From: Blastomussa wellsi
Taxonomy: Eukaryota; Cnidaria; Anthozoa; Scleractinia; Plerogyridae
Assembly (NCBI GenBank): GCA_947652115.1
Contig: OX393569.1
Location: 10,550,336 to 10,614,335, forward strand
Direction of reading: 5' to 3'
DNA length: 64,000 bases
The notes under the pieces: model-generated
Seen by the model: only the letters and a program-made list of their open reading frames with translations
Database searches by the model: none
Told to the model about the DNA's origin: nothing
Made by a program: the position numbers and the translations under genes
Part shown: one piece after another, positions 32,600 through 44,400 of the stretch
Layout of the letters: each line of letters starts with the position of its first letter
Position numbering within the stretch: position 1 is the first letter of the stretch

Positions 32600-32739
32600 A
32601 CCTGCAGTAAATATGGTGTTGCCTAGTTCCAGGGAACGATTTTTCGTCCCGATCAACCCGTTTCGGGTCACGTGGTCCGAGCGTATTGTTAGCGGAAACG
32701 TAAACGAAACGAGTACTGACGTCACAGACTACCGCGAGG
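32600..32739 (-). promoter_or_regulatory. 5' leader/promoter region of the SWAP70-like gene
   Basis: The 140 bases upstream of the start codon are GC-richer than the surroundings and include ccgtttcgggtcacgtggtccg (E-box CACGTG at 32669-32674) and a TGACGTCA palindrome (32717-32724). No TATA box is seen. A SINE fragment lies immediately upstream, which limits the proximal promoter to this stretch. Function is inferred from position. Confidence 0.4.
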
Positions 32740-32862
32740 TGGCCCAAACTGCCGGAGCTTATCCCGGTTTCAGTAGCATTCTACTCCCCCCCTTGGATGG
32801 GATGCCAGTCCATCACAGGGTAACCTCCAGCAGCATTTCGCCGGTACCCATTTATACACCCA
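32740..32862 (-). repeat. Truncated copy of the SINE-like repeat
   Basis: Matches the body of the 13965-14232 repeat (gcttatcc...ctagtagcatt type start, ggatgggatgccagtccatc, ggtacccatttatacaccc) and stops before the tRNA-like head. Confidence 0.65.
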
Positions 32863-33056
32863 AGACTGTATGGAATAGATATTTTTGTGTGGTATGGGTG
32901 GCACGTGACTGTACACCAATATACCGCACAAATACAGGATACAAGCATGTAGAGACGCCCTAGACCAACGCACAGAAAAACAGATACCCACAGAAAGACT
33001 TTGCGACATGATCCGCATGATTCTGACGATGAACACATTTGAATTCAATAACGAAT
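32863..33056 (+). pseudogene. Penelope-like reverse transcriptase, 5' piece
   Basis: From about 32915 the plus strand reads ACRDALDQRTEKQIPT and LCDMIRMILTMNTFEFNNE, the block ahead of the catalytic region in Penelope RTs. Bases 32863-32905 match, on the minus strand, another part of the same family (SSCHPYHTK-like), so a small inversion has occurred. The reading frame stops exactly where the LINE starts at 33057 and resumes at 35328. Confidence 0.75.
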
Positions 33057-35327
33057 GCTTTGGACTTGGCAGAATATTTTTAACAGCATCTGTGATGATC
33101 ACGCTCCTTGGAAAGAAGTAAAAATAAGAAGCACATCAGCTCCATGGATTACAAGTGAGTCGAAGTGACATAAGATTTATAATGAATCGACGGTACAAGT
33201 TATTCAAGAAAGCAACCTCGACCAAATGTCCTCTACAATGGCAAGAGTACACAAATGTCAGAAATGAGATTACTTCGGCCTTAAGGCAAGCTAAAGCATC
33301 TTACTTCTCGAAAATGTTTAAAGAAGTAAAGAAAACGAGCGCTTATTGGAACTTGCTGAATAAAGCTACATCTCAGAAAGCGCACATGAAGAATATTGGC
33401 CCTCTAATGAGAGGTGATGGCAGTCTTGTACTAGCTGATGAAGAGAAAGCGCGCCACATGAATTCATACTTTGCGACGATGGGCGAAAAGCTAGCTAATG
33501 CACTCCCATCTCCTATGAATAATGGAAACCAATATAACCCAGGAGCCCTAGATGCGTTGAATGAACCACCACCGCTTGTAGAGATTATAATTTCTACACA
33601 GTCGGTAAGACGCTTAAATCTAACAAATCCACAGGCCCGGATAACATTCCTCCCAAGCTCCTAAAGCAGAGAAATCTGCTCCTAAAGCTTGCGGGAAACG
33701 CAATAGTGCCATCTCTGGTTAGTCTTTACCAGAATTGCATTAAATGCAAAACTGTTTTCTCAATTTGGAAAACAGCGAGACTTGCGCCAATTTACAAGAA
33801 GGATGATAAAACAGACTGCGGGAACTATCACCCAGTTTCTCTACTTCCGTCACTGATCCACCCACGGAGCCTGGTCACAGGCTATGTACCAAGTAAAATC
33901 ATGGAGTCGGAAGTAAACGATACCCTGGTGTGACAGGCTTTCAAGGATAACAACCTCGTTTCAGATAAACAGTGGGCATATCGCGTCGGGTACTCAACAG
34001 AATTATTGTTGGCGAACCTTTTAGAAACGTGGCGAGCAGCTCTTGACTCAGGAAAGGTGGTGGCAATTGCTTTTGTTGACTTCAAAAAGCATTTGATAGC
34101 GTCTCTCATGATATCCTGAAGATGAAGCTAAAACGAGACTTTGGCATTACTGGCACGTTCCTAGATTGGATAACGAGCTATCTACAAGATAGACAGCAAT
34201 TCGCTGTATTAAACGGAGTCAAGTCGGAACCGCTGCGAGTGTCCTTCAGCATTCCCCAGGGGTCTGTGTTGGGACCGACGCTCTTCACACTATACTGATA
34301 CAAATGACCATCCATCTTCTGTCAGCTCGGGGTCCCTCATATGTATGCAGATGACACAACGGTCTATTGCATTGGAGAATGGTGCCTTGACGATCGCTTA
34401 ACACTGCATACAGGAAAGAGCGAAGTAATGTCACTCAGCAGGGGAACCCAAATGGGGCCATATGCTCCTGTGCCCTTAGGGACCTCACTTGTTAGTTTCG
34501 TTACAAAAACGCGTCTGCTGGGAATGACCGTCAACCGCAAGCTCAGCTGGGTACCACATGCACTAGACACTAAGGAGAGCTTTGCAAATAAACTGAACTT
34601 ATTGAAACGATCCAGATTTCTCCCAAAGCACGTTTTAAAGGATTTATATTTTAAAGTGATTCTACCCTCTGTAAAATACGGTGGGGATCGTGCAGTAATT
34701 CAGACATACTTGATTCTATAGAAAGACTACATTGCAGGGCGGCAAGACTCATCTTCGTCTTACCAAAAGACATTGCGACATGTGATGTACTTAAATATGA
34801 CCAGTGGTCTACGTTTTCTTTTAATATATTATAAGTTGGACCTTCTAAAGCTCTTCTATAAAGCGATCAATGGTATATTTCCCGAGCCTCTGACTAAGGC
34901 GATCATCGAAAATCACATCAATGGCTACTCGCTTCGAAGGCAAGACTCCCTAGCAATTCCAAGGTTTAAATAGAGATACATGAAAGATTCTCGTAAATAC
35001 AACGGCTCTGTGCTATGGAACATTGTGTGCTACAATGAACAAGGATTTGAGCAATTAAGTTTTAAGGACTTGCAAAAACGTTTAGTCACTCGGGAATATT
35101 TCAAAGATTTTATATTTAATGCCCTATCCAATTCAACCGTCCGTCAAAAATGTAGTGACTTTGTTTATGTTCTTAGCAAATCTTAATTTGTAAATAGTGG
35201 ATTTTTAACATTTTAACTATAGCTTTTATATTTGTAGATTTTTTATTTTTATAACACACGATCCCACAAACTGTTAGCTTTAAAACTCATCGGGTATATA
35301 AATAAAGGTTTACTTACTTACTTACTT
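33057..35327 (+). mobile_element. 5'-truncated CR1/L2-like LINE with (TTAC)n tail
   Basis: Starts within the linker after the endonuclease (DDHAPWKEVKIRSTSAPWIT), continues through 33155-33664 (KASYFSKMFKEVKKTSAYWN, then the RT thumb/finger region), 33706-33900 (TARLAPIYKKDDKTDCGNY), 34085-34300 (VPQGS-like IPQGSVLGP) and MYADDTTVYC at 34341, then the C-terminal NSTVRQKCSDFVYVLSKS. Frames are broken in at least five places. It ends with aataaaggtt and TTAC repeats, and is flanked by acgaat on both sides (33051-33056, 35328-35333). Confidence 0.85.
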
Positions 35328-36560
35328 ACGAATTCTATGTTCAAAAACACGGAACGGCTATGGGTACCAAAATGGCTCCCGCGTATGTCCCGTATGTCTG
35401 GTGGAGGTACCTTGATGATATTTTCATAATTTGGACTGGAAGCGAAGACGAACTAAAGGAATTTATTGACTATCTAAATGGCTTACATCCGACAATCAAG
35501 TTCACTTTTGAACATTCATCAACTTCAGTTGCTTTCCTTGATACTACGGTAAGATTTCAACAGACCTCTATGTGAAACCAACTGACACCCACCAATACCT
35601 CCTGCTCATCGTGCCAACCATACCACACAAAAAGATCTATTCGTAAATCCAGACAGTCTTGGGTTACGCCTCCGCCGAATTTGTTCAGATAATACAACTT
35701 TCAACCAACGCTGTGAAGAGCTCACCGTACATCTAAAGAAAAGAGGCTTCAAAGAAAAACAAATCCAGCTTGAAATCAACAAAGCAAAACAAGTTCCACG
35801 AGAGCACGCCCTAAAACCAAGCACCTCAAACAAGAAAGGCAGACAAGGCATCCCGTTTGTTGCCACCTATAATCCAAGCAATCCTAACCTTAACAAGAAC
35901 ATTACTAAATACTTTCCTATGCTTCAGTCTTCAAACCGATGTCAACAGGTCTTCTCCGAAAAACCTTTTATTGCTTAAAGACGACGACGTCCACGTAACT
36001 TCTGCGACTTCCTTGTTAAGGCAAAGGTCAAACATACACAGCCCAATGCACAATCTAGTCCACCAGTAGTAAAGAAATGCAACTCGATGAATTTTCCAGT
36101 CCCTTCATTAAAGATGGTTTATAATCAAGTAAATTTAAAAAAAAACATGTGAAACTCATAAAATCAAACAGAACAATTACACGTACAGCCAAAACTCTGA
36201 TCTATATGATCCAATGTTGGCAATGCAAGAACACCTCAAATAAACCAGCAGAATATATCGGACAAACAAAACGCAAAATACGTGACAGATTTTGAGAGCA
36301 TCGCAGAGCCATACAGATCAAGACCACCGACGCAGTACCACAACATTTCAATCAAAAGGGACATAAACTCGCAGACATCGAACTGATACCACTCGAATTC
36401 ATTAACTCCAACAGAGATTCCTTACCAAGAGCCCGCGAATCCTATTATATAGAAAAAAACCAACACAATGCAGCCTCTTGGCATAAACAGGGAAGACGAC
36501 CCTTGATCTTTTACAATCTGTGTTTGGACTCTGACATTATTTTATGCATCCACTTACAAT
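35328..36560 (+). pseudogene. Penelope-like element, 3' piece: RT catalytic block and GIY-YIG
   Basis: Resumes with EFYVQKHGTAMGTKMAPAY, then the catalytic RYLDDIFIIWTGSEDEL, TIKFTFEHSSTSVAFLDTTV and a thumb-like region in shifting frames. At 36190-36480 lies a GIY-YIG endonuclease: IYMIQCWQCKN, EYIGQTKRKIRDRF, an in-frame TGA before EHRR, and IELIPLEFINSNRDSLPRAR ending YYIEK. It is inactive because of stops and frameshifts. Confidence 0.8.
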
Positions 36561-36668
36561 GTTTATTTTATTTCGACCCTATTGGTCCATTTATTTTTTT
36601 TAAAAAAAATAGTATCATATGTCCAACCACAACTGTTGTAGATAATACATATATATTGTAACGATCTT

Positions 36669-36708
36669 CCGTATCCTCAATAAATCCGCCGAGGATTTAT
36701 TGAGGATA
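36669..36708. repeat. Perfect 16-bp inverted repeat
   Basis: tatcctcaataaatcc, a 5-base loop gccga, then ggatttattgaggata. It may be part of the Penelope 3' UTR or a small hairpin MITE. Confidence 0.7.
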
Positions 36709-36887
36709 CAAGTTTATTCAAGTCGTTTTTTTTTTTTGCTGTTTTTTCATTACCGTTGATTCTATTTATTTAAAACAGCAGGATTTGGATTGTGGGTCGT
36801 CCAAATAGAAGGCATTTCCATAGCACACAAATATGCAGAATATAGACAAAAGGGAAACTTCTGAAATAAACCAGCTGTCAACAGATA

Positions 36888-37654
36888 AGGGACTGTGCAA
36901 TAATTATCAGGAGGGAAGGGCTGAAAAACTAGAATTATCTAGCAAAAACTTAGACAGAACCCCCCTCCAAAACAAAAAGATTAGTTCTAACCCCCCTCTG
37001 TTATGTTAAAAATAACGTCGCACCCCTGCCCCCCCTTCCCACCACATTGGCTCAAAATCTAAAACTTCTGAAGCCAGAAAGAGAAAGGAGCAGAGAAAAA
37101 AAATCAAAGAACAGGAGATTGAACGCTTCAAATAACAGACGAAAAAGAGCTTGCATTATATTTAGATCCTTGGGAGGAGAGCCTGATGAACTTTGTTATG
37201 AGCCAGATATATATGAAATTCAGCAAATCGATTCAGTCGATGAAGAAACATTACTTTTATTCACATCAAAAACCGACAAAGCTTGTCTACGAGATTTGTT
37301 TGATTCCCATTGTTTTATGGGGGAAGCTGAAAAACAAGTTCATGATTTTTGCTTTACATAGGATCAGCTCAATTAATTAGAAGACGGGTTAAAATTGATC
37401 AGTTGTGAATTTGCTTTTCATTTTGATGGAATAGTTTCAATAATCGTTTAACAGCTGTTCGTATTGATATTTGTTACAGTCTATCATGATGCCTAGCCTG
37501 TATTGAGAATCTTTCATTGCGTTTAATTTTATTTACATTTCGAATAAAACTTAAGGCCCCCCCCTGCGTCAAATGAGTGATTTTCCTTTGAGTCCCCCTA
37601 TCTTGGCAGCGATTTTTTTGTAATGCACCTACTGTTAATTATTGCACAGTCCCT
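36888..37654. mobile_element. TIR element carrying a small ORF
   Basis: Ends are agggactgtgcaataattat and the inverted attattgcacagtccct. C-rich runs (aacccccctc, ggccccccccctgcg) sit near both ends. It is 767 bp, too short for a transposase; the plus-strand ORF is listed separately. Confidence 0.6.
37047..37361 (+). CDS. Unassigned basic/acidic protein inside a TIR element
   Basis: 104 residues: a strongly basic start (KPERERSREKKSKNRRLNA, RRKRACIIF), then an acidic half (SLGGEPDELCYEPDIYEIQ, DSVDEETLLLF, LRDLFDSHCFM). No family recognised. Composition looks coding rather than random, and it lies wholly within the 36888-37654 element, so it may be an accessory or captured ORF. Confidence 0.35.
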   Translation: MAQNLKLLKPERERSREKKSKNRRLNASNNRRKRACIIFRSLGGEPDELCYEPDIYEIQQIDSVDEETLLLFTSKTDKACLRDLFDSHCFMGEAEKQVHDFCFT

Positions 37655-37940
37655 AATCTGATAACGAAACTTTCCGTAACGAATGCAAATGCATTTCGCG
37701 CTCTTAAAATGGTTCAATGCCTTTGAAATTTTCAGGGATTGCACATAACATGTTAAACTTTAGATCTAGAGATTTTGAAAAACTTCTATTGACTAGTTTT
37801 TACATAGATGCTCCCATATCAAAGACGTTCCTTCTATGAGAAAAATGTGAATATTAAAGACATTACTTTTGAGTTCATAGAGAGAAATCTAGTGAAGCAA
37901 ACTGGATGAAACCTTTCAGGAAAGTTGTTCTACGCCAAAA

Positions 37941-38136
37941 GCTCTCTCCTCCGCAGAGTCTCCGGGGAGGGGGAGAAGGGGAGAATTAAAAATCCGGGAG
38001 CGCGGGGCACGATGGGAAGGGCGAAGCATTCACCGCGAACTCTGAATTCCCTTCTCCCCAGCCTCCACGCGCTTTCTTTTCACCTCTCCCTATTCCCCTT
38101 CCCGAAAATGAAAGAGGCCTCTGCGGAGGAGAGAGC
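37941..38136. mobile_element. Short MITE, ctctctcc...ggagagag type
   Basis: Left end gctctctcctccgcagag and right end ctctgcggaggagagagc are inverted. Related to 12915-13037. GC-rich interior; ORFs are shadows. Confidence 0.75.
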
Positions 38137-38338
38137 GCCAAAAGTATAAAACATGGAAAGGACATTGTTTCAATCCGGCGGCAGGAAGTCGCTGGAATCA
38201 ACGAACTAGTTAATATTCCTAGGGAATAACTTAATTAGCCCCAGGACTCCACGCCATGGCCGGCTTGCCATTGACTGACGTGTCAGTGTAATACGATCAT
38301 TTTGTTTCGCTCGATTGTTCGTTCCAGTTGTTTCTGTC

Positions 38339-39650
38339 CATCGCTTCCCTCGAAATATTGGCTGTCATTATTAGTCTCAAACTGTGGTCCGCAGAACTGC
38401 GTGGCCAGCGGATCTTAGTCCGAACCGACAATCAAAACACTGAACTTGCCATCAACACTTTGGTTTTATGCTTCCCGTTTTGATTTTGGGCTTCGCGCCC
38501 TTTATATCCCGGGCCAACAGAACACCATCGCTGATTCTCTGAGTCGCTGGGATAGTGATCCGAAATTTCAACGTACCTTCTATGAGGCAGCTATTCTTCA
38601 CTACAACTCCTTAACGGAATATATTTGCTCTTTTGATTTGTTTCGTTTTGACTGCCAGTGGTAATCACCTCTCCGTTCTTTCGTATTTCAGGTTACCATT
38701 TTTGCGATTTACAGCATCATGTCCGTCAAATTCAAGACTTCGCCTTATCAGCAGCCACCAAGCGGAACTACCACTCCGTCTGGAACACCTACCTTAAGTT
38801 CTGTGACTTCTACAGTCTTCACCCCTTCCCCGCTCCTTATCTACAATCGCCGCATTCATCACTCTAGTCAGCTTCTCTGTCAAATCCCACCACACCATCA
38901 ATAATTATCTCAGCGCCCTGCGGCGTCTTCACGTTTTCTGCCATTTGGATGCTTCAGCTTTCGACGACATTCACGTCAAACTGACGCAGAAAGGTCTTGA
39001 GAAGTCCATGATTCACATCCCGCACCGCAAAGCACCTCTCACGCCGTCGATTTTGTTACATTTCCACACCCACTTTAATCTACGCGATTCTGCCCATTTA
39101 GCGTTGTGGTATGCCCTTCTGGTTGGTTTCTTCACCTTTTTTCGCACAGCCAATCTCGTTCCTCAGGCGTTTGACAGTTTTTCTCCACAACACGCACTAT
39201 CTAGAGGCAGCGTCAACTTCAACGATTCCGGTGCCTTTCTCACAGTCACCAGAACCAAAACTCGGCAAGCGGATGATTCGGCCCTCGTCGTTCCAGTCCC
39301 TCACATTCTCGGATCGCCGCTCTGCCCAACTACCGCACTCAAATTATTACTCCAGATGGTCCCCGCCCCTGACGCTTGTCCTCTCTTCACCTTCGTCTCC
39401 ACCTCAAATCAACTCACCTGTATAACGGCGAAGTTCCTCAACGATGGTATTAAGCATTTAGCGTCCCTTATCTCTCTGGATCCACAGGAATTCTCTGGTC
39501 ATAGCCTTCGTCGAGGTGGCGCTACTTTCGCCTTTAAGTGCGGTATCCCAGCAGAGCTTATCAAGCTTCAAGGAGACTGGTGATCTGACGCTTACATCTT
39601 GTATTTATCACTGCCTTTAGCAGACAGACTCGTGATCACGCAGCAAACCT
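38339..39650 (+). pseudogene. DIRS/Ngaro-like retrotransposon remnant: RNase H plus tyrosine recombinase
   Basis: 38339-38660: RNase H block (ASLEILAVIISLKLW, LVRTDNQNTELAINT) and the family tail FYASRFDFGLRALYIPG, NTIADSLSRWD. 38715-38870: recombinase N-terminus (SAATKRNYHSVWNTYLKFCD). 38945-39583: catalytic domain with LWYALLVGFFTFFRTANLV, TRTKTRQADDS and FSGHSLRRGGATFAFK; a TGA follows GDW, and the expected Tyr lies just after it (DAYILYL). DIRS-like elements pair RNase H with a tyrosine recombinase instead of a DDE integrase. The reverse transcriptase is missing and frames are broken. Confidence 0.75.
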
Positions 39651-40582
39651 TGTAATTGTTTAGTATTATTGTTTATTTTATTATTCATTTTCTTTGCCAT
39701 TCCCCTCTCGCAACCTCCCCTGTGAATCTTGTTTGGGCCTCTATTTCTCTGCTTGGGTCTCCTCGAGCCCCTTGGGCCTTCTCGTTTTCATTAAAGATGC
39801 CCAAACAGATTCTCTGTCTCGTTTGTCTGTGTGAGTTGCGAGTGGGGTGTGTCAGGGGTATAATTACAGATACTAAGGGGAACTTTTAAATTTTGACTGC
39901 AAAATATTCAACTCGCTTTTCTTCAAAAACGCTCTCATAGAATTTTTTCACACTTTGCAGTGTTGAAGATCTACATGCATACTAGAAGGAACGTTGATTC
40001 GTTTTAAAAGTTTAGGTCTCGAAATAGAGAAAAATGTTGATTTTCAGAAACCATGACGTCATCGTTTTGTTGCTATGGTAACACCGATGCTTATGAAGTC
40101 CACATCTTTGGAAACCTTATTCATCCTCTAGCATCCTCTAGTAATTATCCGAAACCTCTTGCCCGGCCGACCCAAGACAGCGAAGCAGCAGCCTTTTAAA
40201 GCTGGGTTGGTGTGGTTCTGAAAAACTGAGATGAGCCACCTTACTCGAGTTGACAATAATATTGTCCATTCGTACGACTCGTTCGAGTTGTCAACTTGAG
40301 CAGTGTGTGTGGCGGGTGGGTGGGGGCATTTGGGAGGGGGGAATTTGAACACAAATTTTTCCAAAATTCAAATGCCCGGGGGGTTGTAACTTTACAGCTA
40401 TTTCCCCGGTTGTCCTTTTACGAGAATAAAAAATGTTCACGGTTTACTCGTTCTCTCCGTCATAAATACAAGATTTACACTTGTAAAGAAGGTAATCTTA
40501 CCATCAAGGCATCTGAAATTGGTCTGGGTTCCAACAAATCAGATGTTCCATTTGAAAACCTCCTCCTCATCTTCTTTGGGAC
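39651..40582. other. No gene supported
   Basis: Includes a G-rich run (cggggggttgtaac near 40377) and a gacgtcatcgttttgttgctatgg stretch (40052-40076) typical of dispersed cnidarian repeats. The 40296-40712 ORF is unassigned; its end belongs to the duplicated unit below. Confidence 0.4.
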
Positions 40583-40901
40583 AAACTGTAACTGCCTCTA
40601 TGTTTATTACTCTCGCGTAGTTCAGTTTCATAGACGGACGGGAGAAGCACCTTACTGTCTTAATCAAATCAAAGCCACTATTTCTATCGTTAGGACTCCT
40701 GAATATATATGAGTTAAATTTTTACCAAATAGCCATATTTATGCATTCTTATTTCCATGGAAATTTACCTTCAGTCTTTAATGACTTCTTTTCAACAAAT
40801 GATGCAATTCACATGCATAATACCAGATCAACTGTAACTGTAATAATACCAGATCAACTGTAACTACCAGATAAACTGTAACTGCCTCTATGTTTATTAC
40901 T
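40583..40901 (+). repeat. 290-bp tandem duplication containing a LINE tail, interrupted by BEL/Pao
   Basis: The phrase aaactgtaactgcctctatg occurs at 40583 and 40873, a period of 290. The first copy includes a LINE C-terminal block (IAIFMHSYFHGNLPS, NDFFSTNDAIHMHNTRS, about 40728-40830). The second copy is cut at 40901 by the BEL/Pao element and resumes at 48027, with only two differences seen (gggag/gggcg; ggactcc/ggacttc). Confidence 0.8.
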
Positions 40902-41318
40902 TGTCCGGGCCGGACATGTAAGCGGCGATGAAGACTCCAACACAATTAAAACACAACGTATTTATTCCAAAACCAGCGGCAATTTGCACCTCTCAAATGG
41001 GATTAACAGGTCGAAACCTAGCGAAACCTTGCGAAACCTTGAAAAACCTGTAATAACCTACGGAAGCGAAAATTATGCGACAAATTACTTGAGAAACAAA
41101 ACGGTGAATTACACAAAGACGTTTACAACTTACCATATGAAAGGGCAACCTAAAAAGCGAAATTTCACAAGCGGGGAAATCACAAAATGCGTTGGTTTAC
41201 ACGAGCGTTTCTTTTCACAAGCGAATCTTCCACGTGCGAGCAACAAGGCATCACGGTATGCTTACGTCATTTAAGAACTGGAACGGACTGGACTACTTGT
41301 TGAGGATCAGCCTCAACA
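40902..41318 (-). repeat. BEL/Pao 3' LTR
   Basis: Plus strand begins tgtccgggccggacatgtaa and ends gaggatcagcctcaaca. The palindrome gtccgggccggac lies at the outer edge. Confidence 0.92.
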
Positions 41319-41467
41319 TCCCGGGGGGTAGGGCTGAACTGACGATAACTAAGAAATTTAAACATAGCTTAAGTGTTCAACGTTCAACGGTCCATAATGC
41401 GGACTTATTCAATGTTTAGTGTTCAGGAATGTCAATGTTCACAGTGTTCACATCTCCTTTCTCTTTA

Positions 41468-44400
41468 TTATGTCGCTTCCTCAAGAAGGCACAACTTTGT
41501 CACGGGCCGAAGAAGTCTTGAACTCTTTGTCCTCACTTCAGCAGTGCGCACATGCAAATCTTCACCCGGGAACACCTTCGTCACACGACCCAACAACCAA
41601 CGGCACCTAGGCACGGTGTTGTCCACAACAAGAACTAGATCGTTCACTGCCAAGTTCCGTTTGTTCAGTAGCCACTTGTGGCGTTGCTGCAATGTAGGAA
41701 CGTATTCTCGAATCCATCGAGACCAAAAGCAATTAGCAATGAACTGGGCATGTCTCCATTGTTTGCGCGAGTACAGATCTTCTTTAGCGAAGACTCCGGG
41801 CGGTACAAAAAGGTTTCGGCGTTGTAGAAGAAGATGGTTCGGGGTGAGTGGCTCTAAGTCATTTGGGTCTTCACTAGAGGGACAAATGGGACGACTGTTC
41901 AAGATTGAGGTTACTTCAGCAAACACTGTACGTAACGTCTCCAAACCAACCAGCGCGCTTTGACTACCGAGAACAGCCTTCATAGATTTCCTGACACTTC
42001 TAATGAGCCTTTCCCACACTCCTGACATGTGACTGGCGGCTGGTGGCTGAAAGCGCCACTCAGGCAGTGGGCAACTGTACCATTCTACTTCACGAGAATG
42101 TAACTCATTCTTGATACGTTCCTCGTTCAAATCTTGAACTGCCAGGCGAAGTTCCTTCTCAGTACCAGTAAAATTCGTGCCGTTATCTGACCATATCTCC
42201 TTTGGACAGCCACGAACTGAGATGAATCGAACCAAGGCTTGGATAAATGTGTCCGTTTCAAGTGAACTGACATCTTCAATGTGTACAGCTCGGCTATTGA
42301 AACAAACAAATATGCAGCCATACACTTTCACTGTACTGCGACCTCGCTTCACGTAAAACGGTCCAAAGAAATCCAGACCCGTGTATGTGAACGGGGGCTG
42401 ATAAGGTACCAGCCTCTCTTTGGGAAGATCAGCCATAACTTGTTGCAGAGGAGGCGCGTTGCGTCTACGGCAGCTCACACAACTGCTTAAGACTTGACGT
42501 ACGAGAGACCTTCCCCTCAAGATCCAGAAGTACTGACGGATTGTGGACAGGACATGTTCACGACCTGCATGACCCAGTACATGGTGGTAGTAGCGAACTA
42601 TTAACTCGGACACGTGATGAGACTGTGGAAGAATCATCGGGTGTGCAGCTTCGAAGGCAATTGGCGCTCGGTGAATTCTACCTCCCACACGCATGACATC
42701 ATCAACCAAGACTGGACTGAGATTAGCCAACTTGCTCTGACGTTTCACTTGTTTGCCTTCCTTTAAACACAAGTACTCTTCCTGGAAGTGTTGGCGCTGG
42801 ACTAACCGTACGATTTCTTGACTTGCTCGATGCAGCTCTACCAGCTTGAGCGTAGTCGACTTAAGATACTCTGGAACCCTCTTCGCAAAACGCAGCACCC
42901 ATGACATCACTCTTAGTAAACGAGACCACGATGAATAGCGTTGCAACAAAGGGTCATTTGAGGCGGACATAACAGTTTGCGTTTTCCTTATCTCCATCTC
43001 GTCATCTTGGAGATCTTCAACAGGTACATTCGGCCATGTTTGTTCAGGTTCCCAGAGGAATTTTGGACCTGACCACCAGCGACATTCAGTGTGAAAATAC
43101 TGAGCACCGACACCTCGTGAACCATCATCAGCAGGGTTCAGAACACCGGGGATGTGATGCCACTGTTCTGGGGAACTTGTTTCATGGATTTCGGCCACGC
43201 GATTGGCGACAAAGGTTTGAAAGCGCCTTGTTTCGTTTTTGATGTACTGCAAGGATGTCATCGAGTCAGACCAGAAGAAGGTTTGATCGACATTCAGATC
43301 AAGTTCCTGTAATATTAGCTTGCTCAGACGGGCTGCTAATACCGCAGCTTGAAGCTCAAGGCGAGGGATAGTCCACTCCCTGATGGGTGCATTGCGAGTT
43401 TTTCCCATGACAAAGCAACAATGAATCACTCCTTTCTCATCCACAAAGCGCAAGTATGATACAGCTGCGTAACCACGTCTGGATGCATCAGCAAAGTTGT
43501 GAAGCTGGATGGTAAAAGGATTCTCTAGCGACTTGATCTTGTAACACCTCGGGATGCCAATAGTGATGACATGTGGTAACTCTTCCAACCAACGTTGCCA
43601 TTGTGAAAGGTATGGTTCTGGGATTTCTTGATCCCAAGGCAGTTTGTCTCTCCAGAGCTCTTGCAGCAGAATCTTGGCGGAGAACACAAATGGCGAAAGG
43701 AATCCTAGCGGGTCAAACAGGGAGCTTACGACGGAGAGTACTCCTCGTTTGGTGGGCGGTTTTGCTGCTTGTACGGCTTTAAACTTGAAGACATCAGACT
43801 GGGCATCCCAGTACACGCCCAACGCTCTTTCCAATGGTAACTGGTCTAGATCCAAGTCAAGCAATGGATTTGCTCTCAACTCTGGCGGAATGGATTGCAA
43901 TACCTCTCGGCTATTGCTAGCGAACTTTGTGAGACGGAAGCCTCCTTCCTTTAGCAACTTGGTTAGTTCAGATGCCAAATGGACAGCCTGTTCTGTACTC
44001 GAAACAGACTTTAACACGTCGTCAACATAAAAGTTCCTACGAACCGTCTTGATGACTTCAGGTGAGTATTTTTCTTCGTTTTCTTGTGCTGTCATGCTCA
44101 ATGCTTTGTTGGCGCAACAGGGCGAAGACTTGGCACCAAAGATGTGGACCAACATTTTGTAGTCTTCTGGTGGGTCATTGATACTACCAGGCCACCACAA
44201 GAATCTCAGCGCATCGGTGTCACTTTGCGTTACATTAGTCTGATAGAACATACCCTCAATGTCTGCGGAAAAGGCAATTTCTTCTTCACGGAAACGGATT
44301 AAGACACCAGTCAGGTCATTTGTAAGACAAGGTCCTTGTAACAGCTGATCATTTAAAGAGGTCCCATTGAACCTCGCGGCTGCATCAAACACTACCCTCA

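Noticed and set aside
32382..32963. 193-codon plus-strand ORF
   Set aside because: Antisense to SWAP70 exon 1, then runs through SINE and Penelope pieces; no coherent protein.
41319..41345. G-rich run next to the BEL/Pao 3' LTR as a polypurine tract
   Set aside because: The element is on the minus strand, where this run is pyrimidine-rich, so it has the wrong strand polarity for a polypurine tract.
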